Notes under the pieces: generated by a model
Database searches by the model: none
The model's input: only the letters and a program-made list of their open reading frames with translations
What the model was told of the DNA's origin: nothing
From: Panonychus citri
Lineage: Eukaryota; Arthropoda; Arachnida; Trombidiformes; Tetranychidae
Assembly (NCBI RefSeq): GCF_014898815.1
Contig: NW_026515416.1
Span: 1,887,640-1,951,639 of the forward strand
Reading direction: 5' to 3'
Length of the DNA: 64,000 bases
Position numbers and translations under genes: made by a program
Shown here: positions 1 through 14,221 of the stretch, in pieces
How positions within the stretch are numbered: position 1 is the first letter of the stretch
How the letters are laid out: each line of letters opens with the position of its first letter

Positions 1-1624
1 TATGATTTGTAAAGGATAACACAGATTCGTAGCTAATTAAAATGTTAGACCAATTCGATCGTTTTTTTTTTGCTATTCAGTCAAATGATATTAATTTTCC
101 TTTTCGATTCTGACAGAATGATGGAAAATCTCATTATCAGATGAATCAGAATGATCATTTTCCTTTGATAGATATCAACAATAATATCGATATTTCCTTT
201 AAGATTTAGGTCTCTTACTCTTTCAGATAGTCTATTTACATCATCATCATCATAGAAAACTTTAAATCTTGAATAAAAATTATATTCTCATGAGGGTTTT
301 CTCCTTCCATGATAAGTAATAGAAAGAGAGAAATAGAGTATCTGATGAATTCGTGTGAATACTTGAAACTGGAAATGTTTACGTCGATCAAAAATTTCAA
401 CACAACGTGAGATGCATACAATCAACATGATTATAAAGTTTGAAACTCATAACTGATAAGGTAAAAACACTGTTACATATTCAACACATAGACTGATACA
501 CATACACACACCTACATGAATCTACATATAAAAATATCAGGTGAATTATTATTGGCATGATGATGAAGAGAGAGATAGAGATGAATATGCCTGAGGAGTA
601 ACTCGAAGCACATCAGAGGTAACTCAAGACTCAAGACAAAAACACCGTCTCAAGTGGATGAGATGATGATAGAAACATGGAACATGAAAGAGAGAGAGTA
701 AAATTTTACCTCTTTGAATTGTAAGTAGAAAATGAAAAATAATCGTTGGAAAACTGAAAGCGTCAACTGATGAAGAAGATGAAAAGTTGATGAACCATCG
801 GATGATAAAAGATTATTACATTAATGTATTCGAACAACGTTTTCGTTTCTCTCTCTCTATTTTATCTTTTTAGGTCAAATGTTCAATATCGTCCAAGTTT
901 CTCGTATTTTTGCTGCTTCTTTGTCTGTCTTTTGGTCGATAAGAGATAAACACCAGAGTTCCATGTACAACATTGCATATAAATCAAATTCATGATGGGA
1001 CAAGAACTAAGAAGAAACTAATTCTTACGAATGGTGGGAAGAAAAAAAAGAAGATAAAATTCTGAGAAAAAGAAAGAATAAAATTATTATTACTATTATT
1101 GAAGAGGTATTTTTATCACAAAGAAAGAGATAAAAGTTAGAATAGAAAAAAAGATGACCATCAGTATGACAATGATTATGATAAAAGATGAAGAGGAACA
1201 ATAAATTTATTATTAATAGTGAGATGACCAAAAAGATACAATTCAATTGACACTTTTCTTTATGCATCACATCCTGTTATCAGAACTTTCAATGTCTCCA
1301 CATGCACAAATTTATTCAATAAAAAGGAGGGAACAAGAATAGAATGGTCATGAAAATCCCATGATGGTCATGGGGCATCTTTTCAAAAATTCTCTAAATG
1401 AAAATAGCAACAAGCTAAAAAAAGATTAGATTCTTTTTTTACTCAATTTCTTTTTCTTTGGATTTCAAATTTTGTCCAGAACTTTGAACACCATGTATTC
1501 GTTGTCTTATTGAACAGTTATTATGTATGATGACCAAAATTCTTGGATTTTTCTTTTTTTTCTTCAGTTGAACCAGAAAAATGAGGAAGAAAACTCAATC
1601 TAGATAATAAAAGTGAAGAGATTG

Positions 1625-1626
1625 AG

Positions 1627-1676
<50 letters not shown>
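1625..1676. repeat. (GAAA)n microsatellite
   Basis: About thirteen uninterrupted copies of a GAAA tetranucleotide on the plus strand, preceded by a short GA-rich run. This is a pure-purine strand and the longest tetranucleotide tract in the window. Confidence 0.95.
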
Positions 1677-1677
<1 letters not shown>

Positions 1678-4524
1678 GATGATCATGAAGTTTCATCTTC
1701 TTTTCCCACCCTAACGTTGAACTTACCTTTCTTTACATTTCATTATCTCTATTATTAAATACAGTTATCATTGATTCAGCAAAATTCATTGATTCAATTT
1801 ATGTCACCTCTTCATTCATCTCAAGTTTGAGATGAATTTATCCCATTTTCCGAACTCATATCATGATAGTTTTTCACCTTTTACCTCACGATCATGACTC
1901 TGAATCATATGACATGATGAATGTAGTTGATTGATGAAAAGAAGAAAAAATAAAATAAAATTGCAAAGAATGAACCAGAAGAGATCAGAGCGGAAAAATT
2001 AGATTTAAAAAAAAACTTATACTCGATAAAAGCTACTGACCTTAACAAGAGATTCCAACATGATCTCTGATGAAATATCACTAACTATTCATGATAATTT
2101 CAATCTTCATCTCATGGAAAAAAATTTTCCAAATCCATCTGATCGCTTTGAATTATTTGACAATATCAAATGAATATTAATGATCCCTAATGTATACCAT
2201 CAGTATAAACCAGCCTGGTAACGATCACTGTACACGATGAACCCTGAGGCCATGTTATGAGCATTTGATCTTAACGGAAACGTTAATCTGATTTAGTTGT
2301 TCCATTTCAACACTTTCCACTTTGGATAGAGATATCCAACATTATCTGAGGATAGAGCTTTTTCCCACACATACAGGGATCATCATATGTTGATTCTTTA
2401 TCATGATTGCGTGTCAGCTAATAAAATACCAGAAGCAGAAAAAAATGATGCAGATAAAGTATTGAAATATCTGATTCTGTTTCTCCTCTCAAATTCAATT
2501 TGCCTCAAGATACACATTTAATATATGTATTTATAGCATCAGTCCGTGAATATTATTGACCAATAGACTTCATATGATCATCTTTGCGTGTCCAAATGTT
2601 GTGACAGACGAAAGATCATCAAAATATTACATATATCATATTAGATAAATATCAATGAACATAATCTATCATATGATTCAGAACTTTTCTCCCAAATTAT
2701 TCTGATTCTTGAGTGAAAAAGGTATTTCCTTCCTTGAAAATGAACAAATTGACATAACAGTTATTCAACATTTCGACGTCAAAAAAATTTACCATGTAAA
2801 ATTTACGAAGGAACATTTTTAATCGTGTTCATGGTTGAATTATATTTTCTAATTGTTGTTAGGATTCACTTTCACCTTGTCCGACATTTCTTCAATCAAA
2901 ATCGTGATTAGATTTACAATCTGAACTATTTTTTCCCTTCGAACATTTGATAATATTATAACTCATCTTCTCTGAAATGATTTGATCTGAAAAACACGAA
3001 CAAGATGATAGACCAATTCAATATCATATGTAGAAAGTCACGCTATTAGATAATATCGATTAACGAAATTCCTATAATTATAATTGGCTAATTTACTGAT
3101 GATTGAATTGAAATTGAAACATCAACTTCACTCGATTAATATAATTACAGAACAAAACTTTTCAAAGTGATGACAGTTCTCATGAAAGTTACAAAGTGTT
3201 GAATTATTTTCCTATCAAAATATAATAATAATTGTTGAGACAAAAATAATAATAAATAGTAAATAATATGAGTATATGTTAACCTGATCTACCTGAAGTT
3301 ATCATTGTAATAATAAAATTTCAATACTTGATGAAAATTGGCCAATTACATGATGATATATATATAAGTTTCAAGTATCTCTGAGTGTTGGTAATAACAT
3401 TCATGGAAATGCAAATGAATCAGAATGAGAATCCAATGGTAATATCAATGATGATAATGTTATGTTAACATGTTACGTGACTTAATTTCATGATAAAATT
3501 TTTTGGTGTAAAAAGTTTTCCTCTCATTTCAAGCATAATAATAATAAGATGCTGGTTAATAGCAGTTAAGGTTAATAATCATAATAAGAATAATAATCAA
3601 GCTTCCTAATCATATGGACTAAATGTTGGAGTTGATAATATTAACTCCCATTTGAATACATATCAAAGTATAAATATCAATTTGGAATCATTAATTTGGA
3701 AAATTTTGTCTAATTATTCATAGTTAATAACTGGTAACAATTTATCTTCACTCTAAATCCAATTAGAAACCAATCTAATTGTAATTGAAAATTGTGAGGA
3801 TAATTTGGAAAGACTAACACTACAATTATCCCATTAAATCAAATGATCACCATCATGGATGAATATACGATAATATTGAGCTCGTTACTGGAAATTTATA
3901 CATTTCTTTTTTTTGGAGAAAAATTCCTCGAATTATGTTTTATTCTTATTCTTATTGTTCTCAATGTATTCATGGTATTTCATTCATTTTGAGAATGGTA
4001 AATGTTCATGTGAATACATGGGATATTTTTCAGGTTCAACGATTCACTTAGGGGTTTTGATATAATATTTATATGGAAATATATATAAAAGAGAACGGGA
4101 AAGAAAGTTTTTTTTTCTTTCTTTCTATTCATGGATTATTATTAAATATCTTTCCTAAGACGAAATTCATGATGATGATATTCATGAATATCATGATGAC
4201 AATGAGGATGTTACAATGTTTCACTCAGATAGTTTGAATGCTGGAAGGCATTTACTTCTTATCTATCATGTAAATCAGTTGAACTTTGTTTTTATCACTC
4301 ATGCTTATTAGTATTCAATCTGATCACTAGTTAATTTACATACAGATAAATGTTCAACCATGATTAAGGTTTTTCACCGATTCAAGTTTACCATGATAAT
4401 GGTCGATTCTCTAGTATAGATAAGATAACGATAATATTAACAGGCGAAAACAAATGTTCAGTGTTTCTACTCACAGGGAAAATTCATCTTTCTGAGTAAT
4501 TAGCTAATTTGGTTCCTGTTACAA

Positions 4525-4544
4525 ACACACACACACACACACAC
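4525..4544. repeat. (AC)n microsatellite
   Basis: Ten AC dinucleotides in a row on the plus strand, in AT-rich non-coding sequence. Confidence 0.95.
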
Positions 4545-4782
4545 TTTATCTCCCTAATATTGTTGATTGATGGTGAACTTGATTTTGTTCAATTAATTGT
4601 CCGTAAAAGATGATAGTGTAAAATGATGATGATGATGATGAAGATAAAGATGATCAATCAATCATTTAAAGTTGATAAATAATATACACATGAATGAGAT
4701 TGTGGGTTAAAACAACGAAAACCATGATGAAAGTTGAGAGACTATTTTTATATATACAATTTACATCTTCATTTATCACTTT

Positions 4783-4807
4783 TCATCATCATCATCATCA
4801 TCATCAT
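4783..4807. repeat. (CAT)n microsatellite
   Basis: Eight CAT trinucleotides in a row. A GAT tract of similar length lies about 150 bp to the left (4624-4640) and is its complement, so the two could pair as an imperfect hairpin. Confidence 0.9.
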
Positions 4808-6150
4808 TATCTTCATGAAAGGTTGGAAAGAAGAAAGAAAAAGAAAAGTAAGAGATAAACAAAAAAGAAAGAGAAAAGTTCTGAACTGATACATGAACTT
4901 TTCTGTTGTTCTGAATTGTTTTTACCACATTTTTCGGTATATTTTCACTGTATAAAACATCATGATAGATACACATGAGGGAGCTAAATTATCTTGACTG
5001 GCTGAGTAAATTCATGATAAAAGTGATGCAATAATTTAGATTATTCAATAAAATGAAAATATTGAAGGATTGAGTGATCAGTTCAATGTTAATAGTTAAC
5101 TAATTACAAGTGGCAAGGTTTCAACACTATTTAAAAACTAATAAATCTAATAAACTATTCGAGTGAAATTTTACCTTTCATGGTAAATTCTGAAATATAT
5201 ATTGATCATGATAATGAATTAAAGAGATACAATGATGATTGATATGATGATTATCCTATGAAAATCATAATCAATCATTCTGAATGTTGACTATTCGTTT
5301 CACGAAAATTCATTGTGACGTCATAATCTGGTCCCCATGAATTCCAGCTAATTTACTCAGGTGAACTGTCAGTGTAAACTTAATTATGTATTATCTCCAT
5401 CACTATGAGCTTTAAATCTTCATTTTTACCAGGGAAATGCAGGTAGATACTCGAGAGGAGAAAATCTCTTAATCTGTTATTCATAGAATTTTCTTGCGAG
5501 AAGGAAGAATAGAAGAAAAATTCATTGTTATTATAATCAGCTGATGGTATCATTCCTTTCAACGAAAATGTGAATTTATCATTTCATCTCTCTCACTTTC
5601 TCCATATAATCGAATGAATTTGTAACAACATTGATATTCAAAGGGCAAGCATGATAAAATCAAGAGAATGAGAGATAATGTGAAGATTTGAGTAAATAGA
5701 AAAAGAGAAGAGAAATTATTTCTGTATTTACCATGATAAGAATCTAATAATATGAATCTACCTCCAATGAATAAAATATAAAAGGTTAACTCAGATTTTC
5801 TTATCATTGTTTTCCTCATCTTCGATCTGAATACCTTCATTATTTTCATGTAAGAACCTAATAATATGATTGAGAAGGCTGAGTATTATTGTTATTAGAA
5901 TCAAGATATCAGCTTGATAGAGAAGAAGATAAGGAAAAGAATCTGAGAGTAACAAAGAGCAGGGAGGGAAAATGCTTTCACTCCCGAAATAAGTTCTGAG
6001 AGTCTAACGAGTAACTCCAAAGAGTTAGTGAACCATAGATTGACAAGCGAAACAGAGTTTAATCAATGTACTCTCCATGTCCATATTACATATATATTTG
6101 AGTATTGGTCAAGTAGAATGTCAGAGAGATAAATAAAAAGGAAAGAGTGG

Positions 6151-6166
<16 letters not shown>

Positions 6167-6194
<28 letters not shown>
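6167..6194. repeat. (GA)n microsatellite
   Basis: Fourteen GA dinucleotides following a GAAA run, giving a purine-only stretch of about 45 bases. Confidence 0.95.
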
Positions 6195-9100
6195 TAACAA
6201 GACTTTATATGAAGATAATCATGAAAATGAACATGATGATGAGCAGATGAAGATGAACAGAAATAATCATATGTGAGAGAGTTAACTAGTTGTTATATGA
6301 GGAGAGATGCATGTAAGCATGATTACTCATGAGAATAGAGATGAAATTGATTAGCTTAATGTCAATATGAATGGTAATGAAAGCTGAATCTTTGAGTATA
6401 TTGTTATTAACATTATTGTTACTGAAACACAAGGAAAAGTATCTTGTGAATATGGGTAGGGATGGATTATGTCCAGAATCTTGTCCAGTACCAGCTGTCC
6501 AATATGTTCAGTCAATACTGACCTAAAGATAGATCCAGATAGAGAGCAATTATTACTTTTCGTTGCTCATTGTCACTTCTTCAAATCAATACAAGTTACT
6601 TTTCTCATTATTATCACCAGAATCTTTATCATAGACATGAGATGATCTTTATACCTTCATATTGAACAGAAATCTTTTCTACTATTAGTTATACTTTTTG
6701 CATTGACAATTATTGTAACTCTTCACTTATTTACAGTCTGTTATTGTCCTTCAAAAGAATCCAATCCAATATAAGATATAATGATTATGTGTATGCATAA
6801 AATATATTCAAGTACTAAATCCAATCCCTTTGATTAGATTCAGATGTAATCAGAATGGAAAACAATAATGTTATCATATGAAGAAAAGACAGAGAATAAG
6901 ATATGTGAATGATATTTGAAGGGTATTCATCTTGAAATCTGATGATCCATTATTATTATCATTCTTTATGAGTTTAAGGTCTTTCACGAATCAGAGAAAA
7001 ATGAATCAGAATTATCCATTGTTAATTTAATCATCGTACGGAAAAACTAATCTGAACACGTTCAGTTTGGTTGAGATGAGATATATCTCATTATATCTTC
7101 ATGACCTTACTGACATTGCTTTAAGGAGAAATGGAGACAGAAGAAAATAAATATAATCAAATTGTTGTGATCATAATGGACCTGAGAGTGACAGTGTCAA
7201 TATAAGAGGATGATAATGAAGATTCAGATTCATATTTCTTTCATGATGTAATTCAGGACAAAATATGCAGCCATATACAGAATCCAAATCATCATTATCA
7301 ATATTCAACTCGACGATAACTGTATATAAATGGGTGAAAATTGCAATTTAAAAATAAATATTCATTATATAAACTGTTCAAAAGTGTTAAAGATTATAAG
7401 CATTAATCAAAGTCTTTGATCAACACCCAAAATTGATTCAAATGCATTTTAGATTATTCAGGGAAAAAATCATTAACACTATGTTTACATTTAGTATTTC
7501 GTTTGGATACAAATGTAACAATATGATATTAACGAGTTTACATTTCATCATCATAAAGCAAACCGAGGGAAATGTGAATTGCAACTAATCATCAAGCTTT
7601 TAACCTGAGTAAATATATTTATACTTTTATCTCTTATCCATGACTTAGAATTACAATATCACCGACTTTCCATGTATGTTATTCAAAATTTTACTTTTAA
7701 ACTTTTCATAAACTGAGCTTGATTCTGTTGCTTTTGCTTTTATAGCCAAAGTTGTTGAGCTTCTTGATTATTATCTGCATTTGTTTCCAGAAAAACTTTC
7801 ATCATAATCATCATGCCTTCAAGGTTCATACTGTTAATACATGTATATGCGTTTCCTTTATGAAGATCATACATTCATCAGATTATATTCACAATTCATG
7901 ACTTTGTCTCTATACAAAATATTTTATATTAGCACTTTGATGTTTATGCTATGAATGTGTTAGAATAGGATAAAACATGAGTGCAAAAATATCTTGATCA
8001 TTCATTTTACCATGATATTATTTACAATAATCTTATCACAAGGAAATAAAATAAATGAAAGAGAAAAGTGAATCCGAGGATTCCATATTTATCGATGCAA
8101 ATAATGATTAAACAATTTGAACACCATTCAAATGTACTAGGACACTGAATCTGTAGTGACTTATGAGCACGAGTTTGTTACAAAAAAGACAGGACACTTT
8201 TAAATAAAAAGAGACTCATGTATATCATAGTGATAATTTATCGTATAATATCCAGAGTGCTAATAAAAGGCTCATAAGAAAGCTCGTAAAAAGTAATTTA
8301 TGATAACATAATTTAATAATGGAGCCAGAAAAAAAGTCACCAAGAAGAGAGAAAGAGAGAAAAAAATAATTGTGATAATAATAATGATAAAAGTTCTGGG
8401 ATGGTGAAAGCAAGAAAAAAAAAAGATCTGATAATTTGGTCAAGAAGAAGGGGTCATTTTGTATAATGATAATCTTTATCTTTCTCTACTTTTTTCCTTA
8501 TTTTCGATTCTCAGTGGATATGGAATGAAGAAGGAAATGAAATACACATGAAGAAGAAAAATTATCATTCAAAACAAGTTGAACTAGTTAACGATATTTT
8601 TTTGCTTCGTTCGATAATTTCTCCTGATGTTGGAACGATGAACTTTAGTATGTCTCTTAGATGAATCCTTTTGCTAACACGAACACTTTGAACGTTTATA
8701 ACTTATAATGAATGGAATATAATATACAAAGATAATCAGCCGTTAATTTACTATCATGAAAAAGCATAACAGTTTACATGGTACATTAAAAACTTTTCAC
8801 CTATGAAATATGTATCACTAATAAACGTTTATAACTTTAAAATGTTAACCAAAACTTATAGATTCCAATCAGGATTCATCGAAATCATGGTCAGCATGTC
8901 ATCATGTTCATTATGATTAAGCTTCTTTTTTCCTTTTAAAAAGAATCAACAATTTAATCTCACTTGTGACCTGGTTCCTTCCTTTACATCAGGTAAGTTA
9001 CACGGTAAAAAAGTCGATGAGTTTATTACAATATTTTCTTTTTTTTCTACTAAAATGTTTCTCTAACTTTCTATTCAATCCACTGGATATTACGAAATAT

Positions 9101-11470
9101 TATCATCAGTATTGTTCTGAGAGCAATTTCCTTTGTATCAGATTTTTCATCATCATGGTGTGTATATCATTCAAAAGGAGGAGATGTAGGTAAAAAAGAG
9201 TTACACCAGGAAAATTATCCCTCCCGCTAAATGTGATAATATTAGAGAGTAAATAAATTTTGGTCAACTAACCTATTGTAATAGTTTATTATGATGATCG
9301 TCATCATCACTTTCTTTCCTGTACTTTTATCATTCCAGCTCTTTCGAGGATCGAATAGCCTTCTATCCATTGAGATGATACACATATTCAGTCCATAAAA
9401 TAATAACAACTTATATATTTTCTTATTCATCATCTTTCTCATCGTCTCTTAGCCATGTTTCTCTCATCATAATTTACTTGAGATTAAATTCTCTTACAAC
9501 TTTACCTTATAATCATTGTTAAAGTAGAAAATCTTGTCTAACTTTTGTTCCATTTCGACTTTACTTTATCCTAATTCAACTTGAACTCGTTAAACAATTG
9601 TAACAATAATAATAATCATCACTAACGGTTATATTATCATCATCTTTTGATATATACACCAATGTTATCATCGGGAGGGTGAAAAATCCAATTTAACTTC
9701 TGATCTTTTCATAGCTACTTTTAATAACATTTTCAATTCTAGCAAAATTGTACAATTATATTTAATAACATGATAAGAAATCTGTAAAAAAGAGACGAGA
9801 ATTAAATCATTTAGAAAGTTCCAATTGTTGTCGTGGTTTTCATTGTGGTAGATTTTTAAATGTTCACGTATTTTTCATTAGCAAAAATTTTGAAATTATA
9901 TTAATAATTCCAATTTCATATCTACTAATATATGAGAGAAAAAATCATTATATTAATAAGTTGACAGATGGAACTGTCCAGTTAACATTGAACCAATCTC
10001 ATATCCTCTCTCTATCTCTGATTAATATTTTATTATCCTGGACTCAGATTGGATTCCCTTTAGGCATTCGGGTTCTGATTTAGGTTTTATTAACAAGTAG
10101 AGAGATTGGTTACCAGAGATTAACTTGGCTTCAGTTGTAATAAGGATTGAAGGGCTGAAGCTTATCCATGCAACTATTTCATATTCTACCTCAATATCCA
10201 TACTCATTTACTATTCATATAAATTAATGCCACTGATGAAGATATATCATGAAACCTGATGAAATTCATTCAATCCACAGATTAAATATCCTGAACCTCA
10301 TGTATTTCCTAATACTTTCATTGAATATAATATGTGTGAGCTTCACTCAAGTAAAAGTCTCTGTAAATATTATCGATGCCATGAAATACCAAACAGCAAC
10401 AACAATTCATGGTAAACAACAAAAACCAACTGAATTATATTCTTGAGATTTTCATTATTATTATTCTCAGTTTTAATAATATATGTATGTATACATATTG
10501 TGTTATTAATGCTGAATGCATACTCACCTCGGTTAATTTATGTATTAATCTCATCTTTATCAAGATTTAAGTCAAGAGATTGGGTTAGATTTTTATTGAT
10601 CAAAATTCTGTGTTGATGATGATTGTGATCCTGAATATAACGGAATCCACTTGAACTTATGGTGAAGTTCATAGTTTCATGGTGTTCAATCAATCTTATG
10701 CCTTTTGATTATTAATATTAATTTATGTATAAATACTAACAATATAATAATGAAATAGTAATCATAAATTTCGAGGAAAGGAAAGAGAATTCGAAGAGAG
10801 AAAAAAAGTTTTGACAATTTTCATGTAATATTAACGAAGAAATATGATTTTTCGAGTTTGTTTTTTGTTCTTTTTTTCTTTTTCTTTCACAAAGTCAATC
10901 TTAGAACTTTCGATTCGATTTTGATTGATTTATCCCTGAAACTTTTTTTGTGAAGAAAAAAACTTATTTATAAGTTGAGATTATTGGTGAACATTAATTT
11001 TTGATTATCGTTATTGAAAAAACAATTAAAAGGTTGAAGATCATCAATGGGCTGGGTTATCACTTGATTATGATTGTGATTAAGATGATACACTTTTAGT
11101 CCAGTTGATAAATATTGAATGTCAGTGTTAATACAGAGAATCAGGAAGATGATCCACAAGAGTTTTTCTAATTTCTTTTTTTCATCATCATCATCTCTTT
11201 TTCTTTTTGTGTACATTTCTTATTTTTATCTATTATCTTCTCATCTCTACTCTTGGGAGTTATTTCCAGTTAAACTTGATATTACTTCATTGTTTCACTT
11301 TTCCTTCTGATTCTTTCCACTTCCACCTTATTCATTTCATTTTCTTCCTTAGCTATTCAAACAAACAAGAATACATACCATCCATAATCTAAACACCATT
11401 TTCAACTTAATCTTTCTTTCTCTCATTCCAAACCTTTTCCAAGATACATCTTGAAACCCCATGTTTATAA

Positions 11471-11818
11471 TCAGGGCAAAAATGTAAACTCTAAATATAA
11501 TTTGACCAATTTAGAGTTTACCGAGTAAGATGCTGACAAATAAACTGTTTCTCTTAATGAAAATGATGACAGTTTCCATAGGTAAAGACACAAATTCATT
11601 AGTGCCAGAAAATCTTTGATATAATTAAACCCCATGATAGTTGTCACCATTATGTTACCCATTGTGAAAAACAAGATTCTGTTCAATATCAGCTTTGATA
11701 TTTTGTTTTCCTTTGTGATATTGAGACAATAAGCAGGATAAATGTCATTCATCGCAATCATGGAAATCAGATAATAGCAAACTATCATAATACCAAGAAG
11801 CGAATAAAATTTGCTCAT
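11471..11818 (-). CDS. Unrecognised 115-residue open frame, possibly membrane-associated
   Basis: An ATG-started frame of 115 codons on the minus strand. The first ~25 residues are hydrophobic after a short MSKF start and could be a signal peptide or anchor, and a second hydrophobic patch lies near residues 48-63. I do not recognise a family. No clear splice sites or promoter are visible, and composition (Ile, Leu, Asn, Ser, Tyr) is what AT-rich DNA gives by chance. It is listed because it is one of the longest ATG-initiated frames outside the transposon block, but it may be spurious. Confidence 0.18.
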   Translation of the reverse strand: MSKFYSLLGIMIVCYYLISMIAMNDIYPAYCLNITKENKISKLILNRILFFTMGNIMVTTIMGFNYIKDFLALMNLCLYLWKLSSFSLRETVYLSASYSVNSKLVKLYLEFTFLP

Positions 11819-12769
11819 TTGAATTTATCAAATTCTTTATCATTCTTAATTGGTTTATAACAAATCTGAAGGATTCTTTCAAATATTATCAATATTTAGC
11901 ATGTGGACTCGAATAAACTGAATTTTTACACCATTTCAGAACAAAAATTTAAATTCCAAAGTGTTTATTGTGTACCACTTATCACAGCGAGTAGACAAAC
12001 AAGAAAATTAAGAATTGCACATAACTGTGATCAATAATCTCACTTTTATCTTCATCCGAATGATCAAATTGGATCGATTACAAAGTTTAATTATAAATCT
12101 GAGTGAGAGTCTTACAAACTGGAATCCAGTTACTGGATACTGATGATTATATATAATATACATACATATATGTATATGTATATAGATACTGAAGTTTAGA
12201 TTTGATAATAGTCATTAAGTAAAACAAAAAAAACACCAACACTATTTATATTGTACCTTAACTAACCATTAAAAGAAGCAAGGAACCTGATGCTTCACAT
12301 AATGATATAAACGATAAATCAACTAATGAATTAACAACCATTGATTGATATGATCTGATGAACTATTGATATTAACGAATATTTTGAAATTTTAGATAGC
12401 AATCCAATATAATCATTGGTTTAGTTGAATTTTCCACTAACCTAATAATTCATTTCAGTTTCTGGATCTCTTCTTATCTTCCTAATTGGATAAACCAGTT
12501 TAACCCATAATTTTGTCAATACAATTCAATTTATGTAGCATTAGCTTATCATCTTATTCGTGATAGCAGTTTAACTTTATCTCTTTCCCGAGAAGGTTAT
12601 ATTTATCCAGGTTATTGCTATTCTTAGCAATAGTGGCTTTTCTTTACGAAAAAATCTTCTGATATCACATTTAATATTAGATTTTAGACAAAATTTTCAA
12701 GTCAAAAGCTAAACTCTAAATGCTAGTTAAGGTAAGTTAAAAACCAGAAAAAAGAAAAAGACAATTAAA
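11819..12769. other. AT-rich spacer, no gene seen
   Basis: No protein-like frame or family motif is visible. It separates the gene-poor left flank from the accessory block that begins with the dsRNA-binding relic. A TA-alternating tract with several ATAC/GTAT palindromes lies near 12,147-12,190. Confidence 0.5.
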
Positions 12770-13484
12770 GTTTAAGGCTTCAGGTTTTAATACTCTCAGC
12801 TCTTTGCAAATATTAATCATTGCTTGATCAAGCTTAAGATCAAGCTTTTTACCACGTACATTGTTAATCCAATATTTATTATACGAACCATCGTCCAATT
12901 CGAGTCCAATAGGAAAGTTTCGAGAAGAAAAATTGGAATCAAAACTTGCGGTCCGATAAATATCATAAAATTTCTTGATTTTACATAAATGAGGATATTT
13001 CTCTTTATTCTTGGAACAAATCTCGGTTGCTTTAGTAATATCTTCAACGAATTACTTACTCAAAAATAGAGGTACAAAAGTCGGTACAAAAAAGCAATGT
13101 CCTCTTATACTAGGTAAGGTGATCACGTATTTTGGTTGATAACTGAAATTATGAAATTAAAGTTTATAAAGTAACAAATAAACTTACCATTTGTATGAGA
13201 AATACAGTTGATTGTAGCTTTAACAATAAATCATTGGCTGCGAAAGCTTTTGCCTTCTTTTTACTTGTTGAAGTTCCATAACCAATTATGTTTCGTTTTG
13301 GAGTTTTTAGCGATAGTTTATATTCGTATAAAAAATAATTAATCTTGTCCACCTTAATATTTTCCGTAGCCATTGATGATTCAGTAAACTGCTTTGCATT
13401 TTTGAGAAGAACATTACTAACTAAATGTTTCAACGGTTCTTCGAATAATTGTTCGTTGTGTTGTTGTAGTAATGCATTGACCAA
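12770..13484 (-). pseudogene. Decayed gene with a double-stranded-RNA-binding domain
   Basis: Two coding-like blocks on the minus strand. The upstream block (13,484-13,188) ends in a typical dsRBD second-helix signature, a KKKAK run followed by AANDLLLKL, preceded by strand-like residues around YEYKLSL and a GYGTS turn. It meets a strong donor (GTAAGT, 13,187-13,182), and a matching acceptor lies at 13,143-13,144, giving a 45-bp intron. The downstream block (about 13,142-12,770) reads well in one frame, with segments such as PHLCKIKKFYDIY and GSYNKYWINNVRGKK, but that frame does not match the phase of the first exon and is interrupted by an in-frame TAA near 13,054. Upstream of 13,484 the frame also shifts. 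The dsRBD call rests on the motif; the identity of the parent gene is unknown. dsRBD proteins act in RNA processing, editing or silencing. Decay is inferred from the broken frames. Confidence 0.5.
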
Positions 13485-13616
13485 ATGCGTTAAATTTTCG
13501 TTTTAAACTTATGCTTTTTTATTATTGTTGACTTGTCCATTTCCTAATATGAAATAATTAAACGACGATAAATCTAACTAATTAAGGTACTGATGAATTT
13601 AATTTAGTTTGATATA

Positions 13617-14195
13617 CACCGTGACCAGAAATGATCGACGAACTTTTTTTCGCATTTTCTCACGAACCAAGTCTCTGATGATGCTCAAATTTTCTGGATG
13701 TCATCTTAGACCAAAAGGTAAATGTTTGACATAATTTTCGAATTCTGTAAAAATTCGAAATCTCTATGAGATTTTACATGATGAATTTTACAACTCTCAG
13801 AAAGTTGATTTTTATGGTAGTTCTAGATGGCATGAGACATTCTGCACTTTATGCCAGTATTTTTATCCACCCATATGAATTGTCAACGTTATAAAGGCTC
13901 TGAACATGCGCAGAACATTTTTATGGATTTGACCATTTTATAAGTCGATTATTCGGAAACAAAACTTGATCACACCTTTGTAAGACCCAAACTATCGAAT
14001 TCACGAAAAAAAATCGACTTGCTGAGACTTGTAAAATTCAGCATGTAAAATCTCATAGAGATTTCGAATTTTTACAAAATTCGAAAATTATGTCAAACAT
14101 TTACCTTTTGGTCTAAGATGACATCCAGAAAATTTGAGCATCATCAGCGACTTGGTTCACGAAAAAAAGTTCGTCGATCATTTCTGGTCACGGTG
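13617..14195. mobile_element. TA-flanked long-inverted-repeat element (MITE-like)
   Basis: A 579-bp unit that begins CACCGTGACC and ends with its complement GGTCACGGTG, flanked on both sides by TA. The arms (about 13,617-13,814 and 14,008-14,195) are nearly identical in inverted orientation over almost 190 bp. Differences are an extra ~8 bp in the left arm near 13,654 and scattered single bases. The central ~190 bp is unrelated to the arms and codes for nothing recognisable. TA target duplication and terminal inverted repeats are the hallmark of the Tc1/mariner/IS630 superfamily, so this is probably a non-autonomous derivative. It does not share its end sequence with either mariner in this window, so its mobilising partner is not seen here. 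Confidence 0.85.
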
Positions 14196-14221
14196 TATAC
14201 AACCTATCCTATTAAGAATTG

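Larger units (their letters stand above)
1..11470. other. Gene-poor AT-rich stretch
   Basis: I see no coding region I can support here. Open frames are short (under 100 codons), rich in codons built from ATG/CAT/TCA repeats, and lack protein-like composition or family motifs. The sequence is strongly AT-biased and carries many short GAT/ATC runs plus the microsatellites listed separately. Short TATA-like strings such as TATATAAAAG occur but are expected by chance at this base composition. It may be intergenic, or an intron of a gene whose exons lie outside the window. Confidence 0.6.

Noticed and set aside
4624..4807. GAT and CAT tracts as a designed hairpin
   Set aside because: Complementary trinucleotide tracts are common throughout the window, so pairing is probably incidental.
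10022..10207. 61-codon minus-strand frame with moderately protein-like composition
   Set aside because: No homology recognised and no splice sites in phase.
10249..10446. 65-codon plus-strand frame with a hydrophobic segment resembling a signal peptide
   Set aside because: Too short, no neighbouring exon or splice signal, and not distinguishable from chance.
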